A DNA stretch of 12,403 nucleotides from Treponema sp. (GTDB lineage Bacteria > Spirochaetota > Spirochaetia > Treponematales > Breznakiellaceae): the NCBI GenBank assembly GCA_031288575.1, contig JAITRD010000055.1:1-12403 (forward strand), read 5' to 3'. Below, in pieces: positions 1 through 6,224 of the stretch. A program made the position numbers and the translations under genes. The notes under the pieces were generated by a model. That model ran no database searches and was not told the DNA's origin. It worked only from the letters and a program-made list of their open reading frames with translations. Positions within the stretch are counted from its first letter, which is position 1. Each line of letters opens with the position of its first letter.

Positions 1-608
1 GCGGCGTTGCAGTAGAGGGCGTAGGATTCCATGTCGGTACCGGCGCAGCCCATCCGGGCCCATTTTTGCCAGCCTTCGTCCCCCTCGGCGCTGTAAAGGG
101 AAAAGAGGTCCGAAGAAAAGACATTCCCCACAAAAAAGCGGAGCCCCAGGGCCCGGGCGGCGGCTACCCCCTTTTCCAGGAGCCCGAAGTCCGCGCAGGC
201 GGAAAAGGTACCCCCCAGATGGTACTGGGCGGCGTAGTTGGAATTGGTGGAGGAAGCCAGGGCAAAGAGGATGTCCCCCACCTCCAGTTCCGGGATAAGC
301 CCCCCGCAGGTCCCGAGGCGGATAATGTTTTCCACCCCGTAATGGGCAAAAAGTTCGTAGGAGTAGATGCCGATACTGGGGGCCCCCATCCCCGAACCCA
401 TCACCGAAAGGGGCTTCCCCTGCCAGCTCCCGGTATAGCCCAGCATATTCCGGACGGCGCTGAACTCCCGGGCCCCTTCCAGGTAGGTACGGGCGAAAAA
501 TTGCGCCCGCAGGGGATCCCCGGGCATAAGCACCGTTTTCGCTATTTCCCCGGGTTTGGCGCCGTTATGGGGGGTTCCCTCATCCCTTTTATACAAATCA
601 AAATCCAT
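1..608 (-). CDS. deoD: Purine nucleoside phosphorylase, DeoD type (3' end cut off by window edge)
   Basis: Cytosolic enzyme of purine salvage that splits purine (deoxy)nucleosides with phosphate into free base and (deoxy)ribose-1-phosphate. The 202 visible residues align along their length with E. coli DeoD as I remember it: PHNGAKPG (residues 13-20, with the His contributed to a neighbouring active site), the phosphate-binding loop MPGDPLRA (28-35), GSGMGAPSIGIYSYEL (71-86), RLGTCGGL (97-104), GNVFSSDLF (161-169) and DMESYALY (192-199), which matches the VEMEAAGIY nucleoside/ribose-binding segment. About 35 C-terminal residues lie beyond the left edge. The ATG at 608 has a strong AGGAGG ribosome binding site that overlaps the stop codon of the upstream permease, so translation is probably coupled to it. 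Its place at the end of a nucleoside ABC-transporter operon supports a role in using imported purine nucleosides. Confidence 0.95.
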   Translation of the reverse strand, partial: MDFDLYKRDEGTPHNGAKPGEIAKTVLMPGDPLRAQFFARTYLEGAREFSAVRNMLGYTGSWQGKPLSVMGSGMGAPSIGIYSYELFAHYGVENIIRLGTCGGLIPELEVGDILFALASSTNSNYAAQYHLGGTFSACADFGLLEKGVAAARALGLRFFVGNVFSSDLFSLYSAEGDEGWQKWARMGCAGTDMESYALYCNA

Positions 609-617
609 AGATTCCTC

Positions 618-1532
618 CTAACTTTTGCCCTTGTCGTAGGGCTGCCCCGACGCCCGGGGAGCGTAATCCTTGCCGCTAAAAAGAACCAGGGTTACCAGGG
701 TGATAAAATAGGGCAGGGCGTTAAAAAATTCCGGGGGAAGGAACTGTAAAAAGGCGATGTTGGTGATATTCACCGCCAGGGCCGAGGAAATGCCGAAGAG
801 GAAGGAGGAGCCCAGGATCCCCAGGGGCAGCCAGCGGCCAAAGGAAACCGCCGCCAGAGCGATAAAGCCCTTGCCGTTAATGGTCGTTACGGTAAACTGG
901 ATGTCCTGGGTCAGGACGATGCAGCCCCCGGCAAGCCCCGCCAGGGCCCCGGATAAAAGAACGGCAATGTAGCGGATCCTGAGGACATTAACCCCCGCGG
1001 AGGCCAGGGCCTGGGGATGTTCCCCGCAGGCCCGGAGCCTGAGGCCCCAGGGCCGTTTGTAGAGGACAAACCAAGTAAGGCCCAGGATCAGGAGGGCTAT
1101 CCAGGCAGTGGGGTAGATGCCCCCGGGACCGGGCATCATCCCCAATTTGGGGTTCATGGTCCGATCCATGCGGAACAGGAGCTGGCAGAAAAAGACCGTT
1201 ACCCCGTTGGCGAGGAGGTTGATTCCCGTGCCGGAGATCACCTGGTCCGCCCGGAGGGTAATAGAGGCAAAGGCATGGATCAGGGAAAAGAGGCACCCCG
1301 TAAGGGCGGCAAAAAACAGGGCCAGGGGTACGGAAAAACCGATAAGGTTTTCCAAAAAGACATGGCTCGTGGCGGCGGTCATGGCGCCGATAACCATAAG
1401 CCCCTCCAGGGCGATATTAACCACCCCGGCCCGTTCGCTGATAAGCCCCCCGGTGGCGGCGATAAGAATGGGGGCCACAATCATCAGGGTTGAGGGGAGC
1501 ATCTTTACCAGGCTGAATAAAATATCGATCAT
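618..1532 (-). CDS. BMP-family nucleoside ABC transporter, permease subunit (NupQ/PnrE-like)
   Basis: Inner-membrane permease of about 304 residues with the BPD_transp_2 (LivH/RbsC-type) fold. The protein is hydrophobic throughout, with roughly 8-9 likely membrane segments and the family motif G-V-V-N-I-A-L-E-G near residues 36-44. It resembles B. subtilis NupQ and treponemal PnrE, the shorter permease of guanosine/purine nucleoside importers. I chose the ATG at 1532 rather than the upstream in-frame start at 1574: it forms an ATGA overlap with the stop codon of the preceding permease, has GGAGG 8 nt upstream, and removes a charged 14-residue leader not expected in the family. It should pair with the 1529-2677 permease as a heterodimer. 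The substrate is inferred from family and from the adjacent deoD. Related systems carry riboflavin (treponemal Rfu) or sugars, so nucleoside specificity is likely but not proven. Confidence 0.88.
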   Translation of the reverse strand: MIDILFSLVKMLPSTLMIVAPILIAATGGLISERAGVVNIALEGLMVIGAMTAATSHVFLENLIGFSVPLALFFAALTGCLFSLIHAFASITLRADQVISGTGINLLANGVTVFFCQLLFRMDRTMNPKLGMMPGPGGIYPTAWIALLILGLTWFVLYKRPWGLRLRACGEHPQALASAGVNVLRIRYIAVLLSGALAGLAGGCIVLTQDIQFTVTTINGKGFIALAAVSFGRWLPLGILGSSFLFGISSALAVNITNIAFLQFLPPEFFNALPYFITLVTLVLFSGKDYAPRASGQPYDKGKS

Positions 1533-2677
1533 TCCATTGACCTCCCCTTCCGGGCCTTTTCCTTCATCTGCCATTCCATGATGATCCGCACGCCCCCCCG
1601 GAGGGAGATAAAGACCACCACCAGCCCCATAATAATTGAAGTAATTTCCTTGGGGATCTGCCGGGACTGCATCAGGGGCTGGGCGGATTTGAGCATCCCG
1701 AAGAGGAGCCCCGAAAGGGCGGTCCCCCAGGCGGTACTGTTCCCCACCAGGGCAACCGCGATGCCGTCAAAGCCGTATCCGTCCTGAACCGCCAGGACCC
1801 GGCCCGCGGAAAAGGCCCCCAGGGACACCACCGACCCCGCCAGCCCCGCGAAGGCCCCGGAGATGGCCATGGCGGAAATAATCGCGGCGTTTACGTTGAT
1901 CCCCCCGTACCGGGCGGCCTCCTTGTTAAACCCCGTAGCCCGCAGGGAATAGCCCAGCCGGGTCTTGCCGATGACGATCCAAAAAAACACTACCGCCCCC
2001 AGGGTAAGCCAGAGGCCGTGGTTCAGCCGGGACCCGTTGGTAAGGGATTCCAGGAAAGAACTCGAAAGCCGGGCCGTGGGGGGAAAGGGAGGGGTTTGGA
2101 AGGTATTGGTGCCGGGGATCCGCATGGTCAGGTACCGGGAAGCGTAAAGGGCGATATAGTTCATCATAATGGTAGCCACCACCTCGGACACGCTGAACCG
2201 GGCCTTAAAATACCCCACAATGCCCCCCCAAAGGGCCCCGGCGATCAGGGCCGCCGCCGCGGCCAGAACCCAATGGAGGACCGGAACCGGGGGGCCGTAG
2301 ATGGCGACAAACTGGGCCGCGGTAAGGCCCGCAATGTATTGTCCCTCGGCGCCGATATTAAAAAGCCCGGTCCGGGCGGCAAAGGCCATGGACAATCCGC
2401 AGAGGATCAGGGGGATGGACATAATCAGCCATTCCCCGATATACCGCACATTCAGGGTTCCCCGCCGGAGATCCCAGCCGGTTAAAACCTGGACTATGGC
2501 CTGGTACATCCCCGCGGGGTTCCGGCCCACCAAAAGGATAAGGACCGTGCCCACCAGGAATCCCAAAAGGACCACCGCCACCGACACCAGGCCGTCGGAA
2601 CCGGTAAAGAGTTCCAGAAGCCCTTCCCGCAGCGGGAAGGGCCGGATTTTGTTTCCCCTGTCTGTTTGCTTACCCAT
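1529..2677 (-). CDS. BMP-family nucleoside ABC transporter, permease subunit (NupP/PnrD-like)
   Basis: Inner-membrane permease of 382 residues, the longer partner of the pair. It has a cytoplasmic N-terminus of about 28 residues, a first hydrophobic segment at about 31-50, a periplasmic stretch (GRNPAGMYQAIVQVL) typical of NupP/YufP-like proteins, then several further membrane segments. The BPD_transp_2 signature G-L-F-N-I-G-A-E-G-Q lies at 104-113, equivalent to the N-I-A-L-E-G motif of the partner permease. The ATG at 2677 lies inside the end of the ATPase gene (8 bp overlap), and the 3' end overlaps the next permease by 4 bp. Such overlaps suggest coupled translation and fixed stoichiometry. 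Function: transmembrane passage for a purine nucleoside delivered by a BMP/PnrA-type lipoprotein, which is not encoded in the visible part of the operon. The family call is firm; the substrate is inferred. Confidence 0.9.
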   Translation of the reverse strand: MGKQTDRGNKIRPFPLREGLLELFTGSDGLVSVAVVLLGFLVGTVLILLVGRNPAGMYQAIVQVLTGWDLRRGTLNVRYIGEWLIMSIPLILCGLSMAFAARTGLFNIGAEGQYIAGLTAAQFVAIYGPPVPVLHWVLAAAAALIAGALWGGIVGYFKARFSVSEVVATIMMNYIALYASRYLTMRIPGTNTFQTPPFPPTARLSSSFLESLTNGSRLNHGLWLTLGAVVFFWIVIGKTRLGYSLRATGFNKEAARYGGINVNAAIISAMAISGAFAGLAGSVVSLGAFSAGRVLAVQDGYGFDGIAVALVGNSTAWGTALSGLLFGMLKSAQPLMQSRQIPKEITSIIMGLVVVFISLRGGVRIIMEWQMKEKARKGRSME

Positions 2678-4196
2678 GGGCAGCCACCCCGGCCATCATG
2701 GCCCCGATTTTCCGCTCATCCGCCTCCGCCGCGGGCACCGTCCCAACCAGGGAACCTTTGGAAATAACGGCGATCCTGTCGCAGAGCCCCAGGATCTCAT
2801 CCAGTTCAAAGGACACCAGGAGTATCGCCCGGCCCTTGTCCCGTTCTTCAACAATACGCCGGTGGATGTATTCAATGGCCCCCACATCCAAACCCCGGGT
2901 AGGCTGGGCCACGATAAGGAGTTCCGGGGAAAGGTCCAGTTCCCGGGCGATGACCACCTTTTGCTGGTTTCCCCCGGACATGGATTTTACCGGCGTCCCG
3001 GGGCCGTTTCCGGCCCGGATGTCAAATTCTTCTATTAATGTTTCGGCGTGTTTGGTGATAACCGGGAAGGACAAAAAACCCAGAAAGCTCGAATAGGGCG
3101 CCTCCCGGTAACTTTTCAGGATAAAGTTTTCATCCAGCCGGAAATCGAGGACCAGGCCGTGTTTGTGCCGATCCTCCGGAACCAGCCCCATCCCCCGCAC
3201 ATTGCGGCGGCGGATGCTCTCCCGGGAAATATCCTTCCCCTTCAACAAAACACGGCCGGCCTTAACCGGGAGGAGCCCCGCGATGGCCGCCACCAGTTCC
3301 GACTGGCCGTTGCCGTCCACCCCGGCAATCCCCGCCACTTCCCCGGCGCGGACCTCCAGGGAGAGGTCCCGTACCGCCGGCACCCCCTTGGAACCTATGA
3401 CCCGCAGGTTTTCTATGCCAAGGACCACCTCCCCGGGGGAAAGCTCCCTTTTTTCTATCCGGAAATTCACCCTCCGGCCCACGATCATCTCCGCCAGTTC
3501 ATTTTCATCCACCTCATCCACCCGGACGGTGGCGATGTATTTCCCCCGGCGCAGCACCGTGCAACGGTCCGCCGCGGCCTTGATTTCCTTTAACTTATGG
3601 GTAATAAAAACAATGGTTTTCCCCTCCGCCTTGAGCCGGCGGAAAATGTCCAGGAGCTCGTCGATTTCCTGGGGGGTAAGAACCGCGGTGGGCTCATCAA
3701 AGATAAGGATATCCGCGTCCCGGTAGAGGATCTTGAGGATCTCCACCCGCTGCTGCATCCCCACGGTAATATTTTCGATCCGGGCCCGGGGGTCTGCCGC
3801 CAGGCCGTAGGTTTCCGAAAGTTCCGCCACCCGCTTTTCCGCCGCCCGCAGGTCCAGGTTTCCCCATTTGTTGCGGGGCTCCATGCCCAAAACAATATTT
3901 TCCGTAACGGTAAAGTTATGGACCAGCTTAAAATGCTGATGCACCATCCCTATCTTCAAGAGGGTCGCGTCATTGGGGCTGCGGATCTGGGTCTCCCGGC
4001 CCCGGATCCGGATCGCCCCCCCGTCGGGCTCATAGAGGCCGAAAAGGATGGACATAAGGGTCGATTTGCCGGCCCCGTTTTCCCCCAAAAGGGCATGGAT
4101 CTCCCCCTCCGCCACCTCAAAACGGATCCGGTCATTGGCGACAATGCCGGGGAATATTTTGGTGATATCCGTCATTTCTATCGCAGGTATGGGCAT
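2670..4196 (-). CDS. Nucleoside ABC transporter ATP-binding protein, two fused ABC domains (NupO/PnrC-like)
   Basis: Cytoplasmic ATPase of 508 residues, the usual length for the NupO/YufO family. Domain 1 is complete: Walker A GENGAGKS (38-45), Q-loop HQHFKL (86-91), family-type signature VGMQQ (145-149), Walker B ILIFDE (163-168) and switch His200. Domain 2 is degenerate: GVDGNGQS (292-299) lacks the Walker A Lys, the Walker B aspartate and catalytic glutamate positions are Ala430-Gln431, and the switch-His position reads Phe463, while the SGGNQQ signature (408-413) is intact. This asymmetry is normal for RbsA/NupO-type subunits, so one site hydrolyses ATP. An ATG at 4214 and a longer in-frame start at 4349 exist. 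I prefer the ATG at 4196 because AAGGA lies 6 nt upstream and the protein then begins directly at the ABC domain (MPIPAIEMTDI). It is the first gene of the operon, with a leader containing a terminator-like hairpin. Confidence 0.93.
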   Translation of the reverse strand: MPIPAIEMTDITKIFPGIVANDRIRFEVAEGEIHALLGENGAGKSTLMSILFGLYEPDGGAIRIRGRETQIRSPNDATLLKIGMVHQHFKLVHNFTVTENIVLGMEPRNKWGNLDLRAAEKRVAELSETYGLAADPRARIENITVGMQQRVEILKILYRDADILIFDEPTAVLTPQEIDELLDIFRRLKAEGKTIVFITHKLKEIKAAADRCTVLRRGKYIATVRVDEVDENELAEMIVGRRVNFRIEKRELSPGEVVLGIENLRVIGSKGVPAVRDLSLEVRAGEVAGIAGVDGNGQSELVAAIAGLLPVKAGRVLLKGKDISRESIRRRNVRGMGLVPEDRHKHGLVLDFRLDENFILKSYREAPYSSFLGFLSFPVITKHAETLIEEFDIRAGNGPGTPVKSMSGGNQQKVVIARELDLSPELLIVAQPTRGLDVGAIEYIHRRIVEERDKGRAILLVSFELDEILGLCDRIAVISKGSLVGTVPAAEADERKIGAMMAGVAAHG

Positions 4197-4230
4197 AGCC
4201 GTTCCTTTTTTCATACTATGACCGATCGTC

Positions 4231-4263
4231 AAAAAAAAATCCATATCCCCGGACTGAGGGATA
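4231..4263 (-). terminator. Leader hairpin plus U9 tract before the transporter operon (possible attenuator)
   Basis: Read on the minus strand, TATCCC and GGGATA (4263-4258 and 4249-4244) form a perfect 6-bp stem with an 8-nt loop. A 4-nt gap and nine consecutive T's (4239-4231) follow, ending about 35 nt before the ATPase start codon at 4196. No gene lies upstream on this strand to be terminated, so if functional it would act within the operon's own leader. The stem is short and the gap to the U tract is not ideal, so this is tentative. Confidence 0.35.
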
Positions 4264-4342
4264 GGGCTCCTGCCTGTAAGGGGGAAGAGATTTCCGTATG
4301 AGAGAGGGAAAACGGGCTGCCTGCCGAAGATGAAGCGGAAGA

Positions 4343-4371
4343 TTGACAAAAATATTAATTTATTGTATATT
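4343..4371 (+). promoter_or_regulatory. Sigma-70 promoter of tRNA-Cys
   Basis: A perfect TTGACA (-35, 4343-4348) is followed after 17 nt by TATATT (-10, 4366-4371). The tRNA begins 11 nt after the -10 box, so transcription would start almost at the mature 5' end, with a 5' leader of only a few bases. Confidence 0.75.
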
Positions 4372-4380
4372 AATTCTTAA
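4352..4380 (-). promoter_or_regulatory. Possible promoter of the nucleoside transport operon
   Basis: On the minus strand TTAAGA (4380-4375) and TAATAT (4357-4352) are separated by 17 nt; each matches the sigma-70 consensus at 4 of 6 positions. The segment is very AT-rich and is the only such stretch upstream of the operon. It overlaps the divergent tRNA promoter, so the two would compete or share melting. The predicted leader would be about 150 nt. Confidence 0.3.
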
Positions 4381-4381
4381 C

Positions 4382-4453
4382 GGCGCCGTACCCAAGCGGT
4401 AAGGGAGAGGTCTGCAAAACCTTTATGCGGCAGTTCGATTCTGCCCGGCGCCT
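4382..4453 (+). tRNA. tRNA-Cys (GCA anticodon)
   Basis: A complete cloverleaf can be drawn. The acceptor stem GGCGCCG/CGGCGCC (4382-4388 with 4446-4452) pairs perfectly over 7 bp. The D stem is CCC/GGG (4391-4393, 4403-4405) with GG in its loop. The anticodon stem GAGGT/ACCTT contains one G-U pair, and its loop CTGCAAA carries anticodon GCA at 4414-4416. The variable loop has 5 nt, and the T arm GGCAG-TTCGATT-CTGCC pairs perfectly. The discriminator base at 4453 is U, the known identity base for cysteine tRNAs. The 3' CCA is not encoded and must be added by nucleotidyltransferase. It is a single gene, not part of a cluster. Confidence 0.97.
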
Positions 4454-4463
4454 TCCGGTTGCT

Positions 4464-4484
4464 TTATAATTCCTTGTATTATAA
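4464..4484 (+). repeat. AT-rich inverted repeat just downstream of tRNA-Cys
   Basis: TTATAAT and ATTATAA are perfect 7-bp arms around a 7-nt spacer, 10 nt after the tRNA. No T tract follows directly, so it is a poor intrinsic terminator; it may aid 3' processing or have no role. The rest of 4454-4690 shows no gene that I can support, only weak short inverted repeats. Confidence 0.3.
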
Positions 4485-4700
4485 GGAGTTAGAATTACCT
4501 GTTTTATTCGATGGCTTGGCTTAATGCCCATAAACCGAAGGTTCGCCGGATCTTCGATCCGCTCTTGCTCCGGTTCAAATAATGCGGCGCCCGCAAAAAT
4601 TTGGCATATTTGACTTTCCCCCGTGCGGCGGGCCCCATAAACGGGCTTGCCCGGGTAATAAAACACATCAGGCGCGGCCCAATATCCGCGGAGGGACGTT

Positions 4701-5750
4701 ATGAAGGGCAGGGGTCTTCAGGTTTCGGAATTTCTCTATTATGCGTCCTTTGTGCCGGGGATGGAGGGGGTAGTGGAAGAGATAGTCCGCGGCCGGCTCC
4801 CGGAGGCGCATATACGGAAATTGTCCGAAGGGGCCATCCTCTTTCAAAGTTCCTGTACCTACGACAGGCTGAATTTTTTCTGTTTTAACAATATTTTTGC
4901 CGTGATAAGCCTTATTGAAAATCCCCCCGCCGATACCGCCCTGGAACAGCATATGCGGAGGGTCTGTGCCGGCGGGGAAAGAAACCGGATCATCGGGGAA
5001 AATGTTCAAAGGATCCGTTCTTTTCGGATTGTTACCTTTCGGGAAAACAAACCCGTCCCGGTGCCGGAAAAACTCAAGCGGGATGCCGAAGCCGCTATCG
5101 CCCGGCAGTCGGCCCTGAGGGTCAGCCGCGCCTTGCCCGATACGGAATTTTGGTTTTTGTACCGCCGGGAGGGGTATTCCCTTTTTATGAAGCGGCTGAC
5201 CAAACATCCGGTCTCCGAAAAGACCCGGTTCCGGGGGGAACTTTCCCCCCAACTGGCCTATATGCTCTGCCGGATGTCGGAACCCAAACACACCGACACG
5301 GTTGCGGACCCCTTCTGCGGGTACGGGTCCATCCTCGCGGAGCGGATGAAACATTTTCCCCTGCAAAGGTTCTACGCCTTTGACATCGACGAGGCGGCGC
5401 TGGGAAGGGCCCGTAAAAAGATCCCCCCTAAACTCAAGGATGCCTGTACCGTCCAAAGGGCGGAGTTTCATACCCTGCCCGGTTTATTGCCCGAAGAAAG
5501 CCTGGACGCCATTATCACCGATCCCCCCTGGGGTATGTACGCCGGCACGGAGATTCCCCTGGAACAATTTTACCGGGACATGATCGCGGTTTTTACCGGT
5601 TTGCTTAAAAAGGACGGGCTTATTATTTTGTTAAGCGCCCGGGAGGACATCCTTAAAAACGCGGCCCCGGATTTGGAAATAGTCCAAACCTTGCCGGTTT
5701 TGGTGTCCGGCAAAAAGGCGCGGGTCTTTAAGTTCAAGAAGATCCGGTAA
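4701..5750 (+). CDS. Putative RNA methyltransferase, THUMP/UPF0020 (Trm14/RlmL-like) family
   Basis: SAM-dependent methyltransferase of 349 residues that probably modifies a guanosine or other base in tRNA or rRNA. The N-terminal ~110 residues (FLYYASFVPGMEGVVEEI, then a divergent alpha/beta region) resemble the NFLD-THUMP region of Trm14/Trm11/RlmL relatives. FRGELSPQLAYML at 177-189 corresponds to the RGEL/HRP-like linker that precedes the catalytic domain. Motif I, VADPFCGYGS (201-210), binds SAM; an acidic FDID (227-230) follows; motif IV is TDPPWG (273-278), the N/D-P-P-Y/W-G signature of base-amino or guanine-N2 methylation. The ATG at 4701 is supported by GGAGGG 5 nt upstream. It stands alone, with a terminator-like hairpin 26 nt downstream. 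The methylated position cannot be told from sequence; the N-terminal THUMP call is less certain than the catalytic domain. Confidence 0.8.
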   Translation: MKGRGLQVSEFLYYASFVPGMEGVVEEIVRGRLPEAHIRKLSEGAILFQSSCTYDRLNFFCFNNIFAVISLIENPPADTALEQHMRRVCAGGERNRIIGENVQRIRSFRIVTFRENKPVPVPEKLKRDAEAAIARQSALRVSRALPDTEFWFLYRREGYSLFMKRLTKHPVSEKTRFRGELSPQLAYMLCRMSEPKHTDTVADPFCGYGSILAERMKHFPLQRFYAFDIDEAALGRARKKIPPKLKDACTVQRAEFHTLPGLLPEESLDAIITDPPWGMYAGTEIPLEQFYRDMIAVFTGLLKKDGLIILLSAREDILKNAAPDLEIVQTLPVLVSGKKARVFKFKKIR

Positions 5751-5775
5751 GGGTAGGCCTCTCGGACCGCTTCGG

Positions 5776-5809
5776 AGCCCCTCCGGCATCTGCCGAAGCC
5801 GGGCTTTTT
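5776..5809 (+). terminator. Intrinsic terminator after the methyltransferase gene
   Basis: AGCCC (5776-5780) pairs with GGGCT (5801-5805), enclosing a small CGGC-ATCT-GCCG hairpin, and T's run to 5809. A competing fold pairs GCTTCGG (5769-5775) with CCGAAGC (5793-5799). Its position 26 nt after the stop codon fits termination of the gene ending at 5750. Confidence 0.55.
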
Positions 5810-5892
5810 GGGGAAAAATAAGTATGCCCCCTAAAGAAAAAGCCAAAGAGGCGCCCCGCGGCATCTCGTAAAGGTAAAGCCGGGAACCCCGC

Positions 5893-5915
5893 AGGGCATT
5901 CTTTTTGCCCTTTTT
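5893..5915 (+). terminator. Second terminator-like hairpin in the intergenic region
   Basis: AGGGCA (5893-5898) and TGCCCT (5906-5911) form a perfect 6-bp stem with a 7-nt T-rich loop, followed directly by TTTT to 5915. It is cleaner in form than the upstream one. It may be a backup terminator for the methyltransferase gene or the end of a short transcript starting between the two. Confidence 0.55.
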
Positions 5916-6067
5916 GACTTTCGGCTTAGGTTTATGCGGGTTTGTGCCGAAATATATATACCGCCCGGTTTCTGTTTTTCGCCTTTTTTACGGCTTAACC
6001 GTGCCGGCGATGGAAATATAGGGATAATGAGGCCCCTTTGGAGGGTTGTTCCTTTAAAAAACGGCCT

Positions 6068-6082
6068 AAATAACGGTTATTT
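6068..6082. repeat. 15-bp near-palindrome upstream of the outer-membrane operon
   Basis: AAATAAC and GTTATTT are perfect 7-bp arms around a single G, about 140 bp before the start codon at 6225. The form suits an operator for a dimeric regulator, but no second copy was noticed in the window and no regulator is known. Confidence 0.3.
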
Positions 6083-6110
6083 TTATGGGTGCTGAAAAAA
6101 AGCATTGATT

Positions 6111-6142
6111 TTATAAAAAAAAGATCATAAGATTTTTTATAA
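6111..6142. repeat. 10-bp AT inverted repeat upstream of the outer-membrane operon
   Basis: TTATAAAAAA (6111-6120) and TTTTTTATAA (6133-6142) are perfect arms with a 12-nt spacer. A plus-strand transcript could form a hairpin whose 3' arm carries U's. As DNA it is likely bent or easily melted, and may be part of the promoter region. Confidence 0.4.
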
Positions 6143-6224
6143 TTGTTTTTTCTATTCATGCCATAGAAAGGATATAGAACTTGATAAATTAATATAAAAG
6201 CTGGCAGGTAGGGATTGGTTTAGT

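Larger units (their letters stand above)
5751..6224. other. 474-bp intergenic region, no confident gene
   Basis: The left part is GC-rich and holds two terminator-like hairpins (5776-5809 and 5893-5915). Between them lies a 15-codon ATG-to-TAA frame at 5824-5871 (start MPPKEKAKEAP) with only a distant GGGG as a ribosome binding site. An outer inverted repeat, AAGCCG/CGGCTT (5877-5882 with 5922-5927), brackets the second hairpin. From about 6040 the sequence turns AT-rich and carries a near-palindrome (6068-6082), a 10-bp inverted repeat (6111-6142) and -10-like TAATAT/TATAAA at 6190-6198. It probably supplies the promoter of the gene at 6225, though no good -35 box is visible. Confidence 0.6.

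Noticed and set aside
66..749. 227-codon plus-strand frame opposite deoD and the permease end
   Set aside because: It is antisense to two clear genes and crosses their junction. The product is Gly/Pro/Lys-rich and lacks motifs.
2301..3038. 245-codon plus-strand frame opposite the permease/ATPase junction
   Set aside because: A shadow of two conserved genes with no supportable start or domain.
2670..4196. Loss of Walker A Lys and catalytic residues in the second ABC domain as evidence of gene decay
   Set aside because: Degeneration of the second site is normal for RbsA/NupO-type fused ATPases; the first site is intact.
4200..4350. Purine or preQ1 riboswitch in the transporter leader
   Set aside because: I found none of the conserved core elements of these aptamers; only a terminator-like hairpin remains.
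4511..4582. 23-codon plus-strand frame (MAWLNAHKPKV...) between the tRNA and the methyltransferase gene
   Set aside because: No ribosome binding site and no promoter I could support; this length is expected by chance.
4610..4641. Promoter for the methyltransferase gene (TTGACT ... CATAAA)
   Set aside because: The spacing is about 20 nt and the -10 match is poor, so it cannot be supported.
4370..4666. 98-codon minus-strand frame covering the tRNA-Cys gene
   Set aside because: About a quarter of it is antisense tRNA; no ribosome binding site or family similarity was seen.
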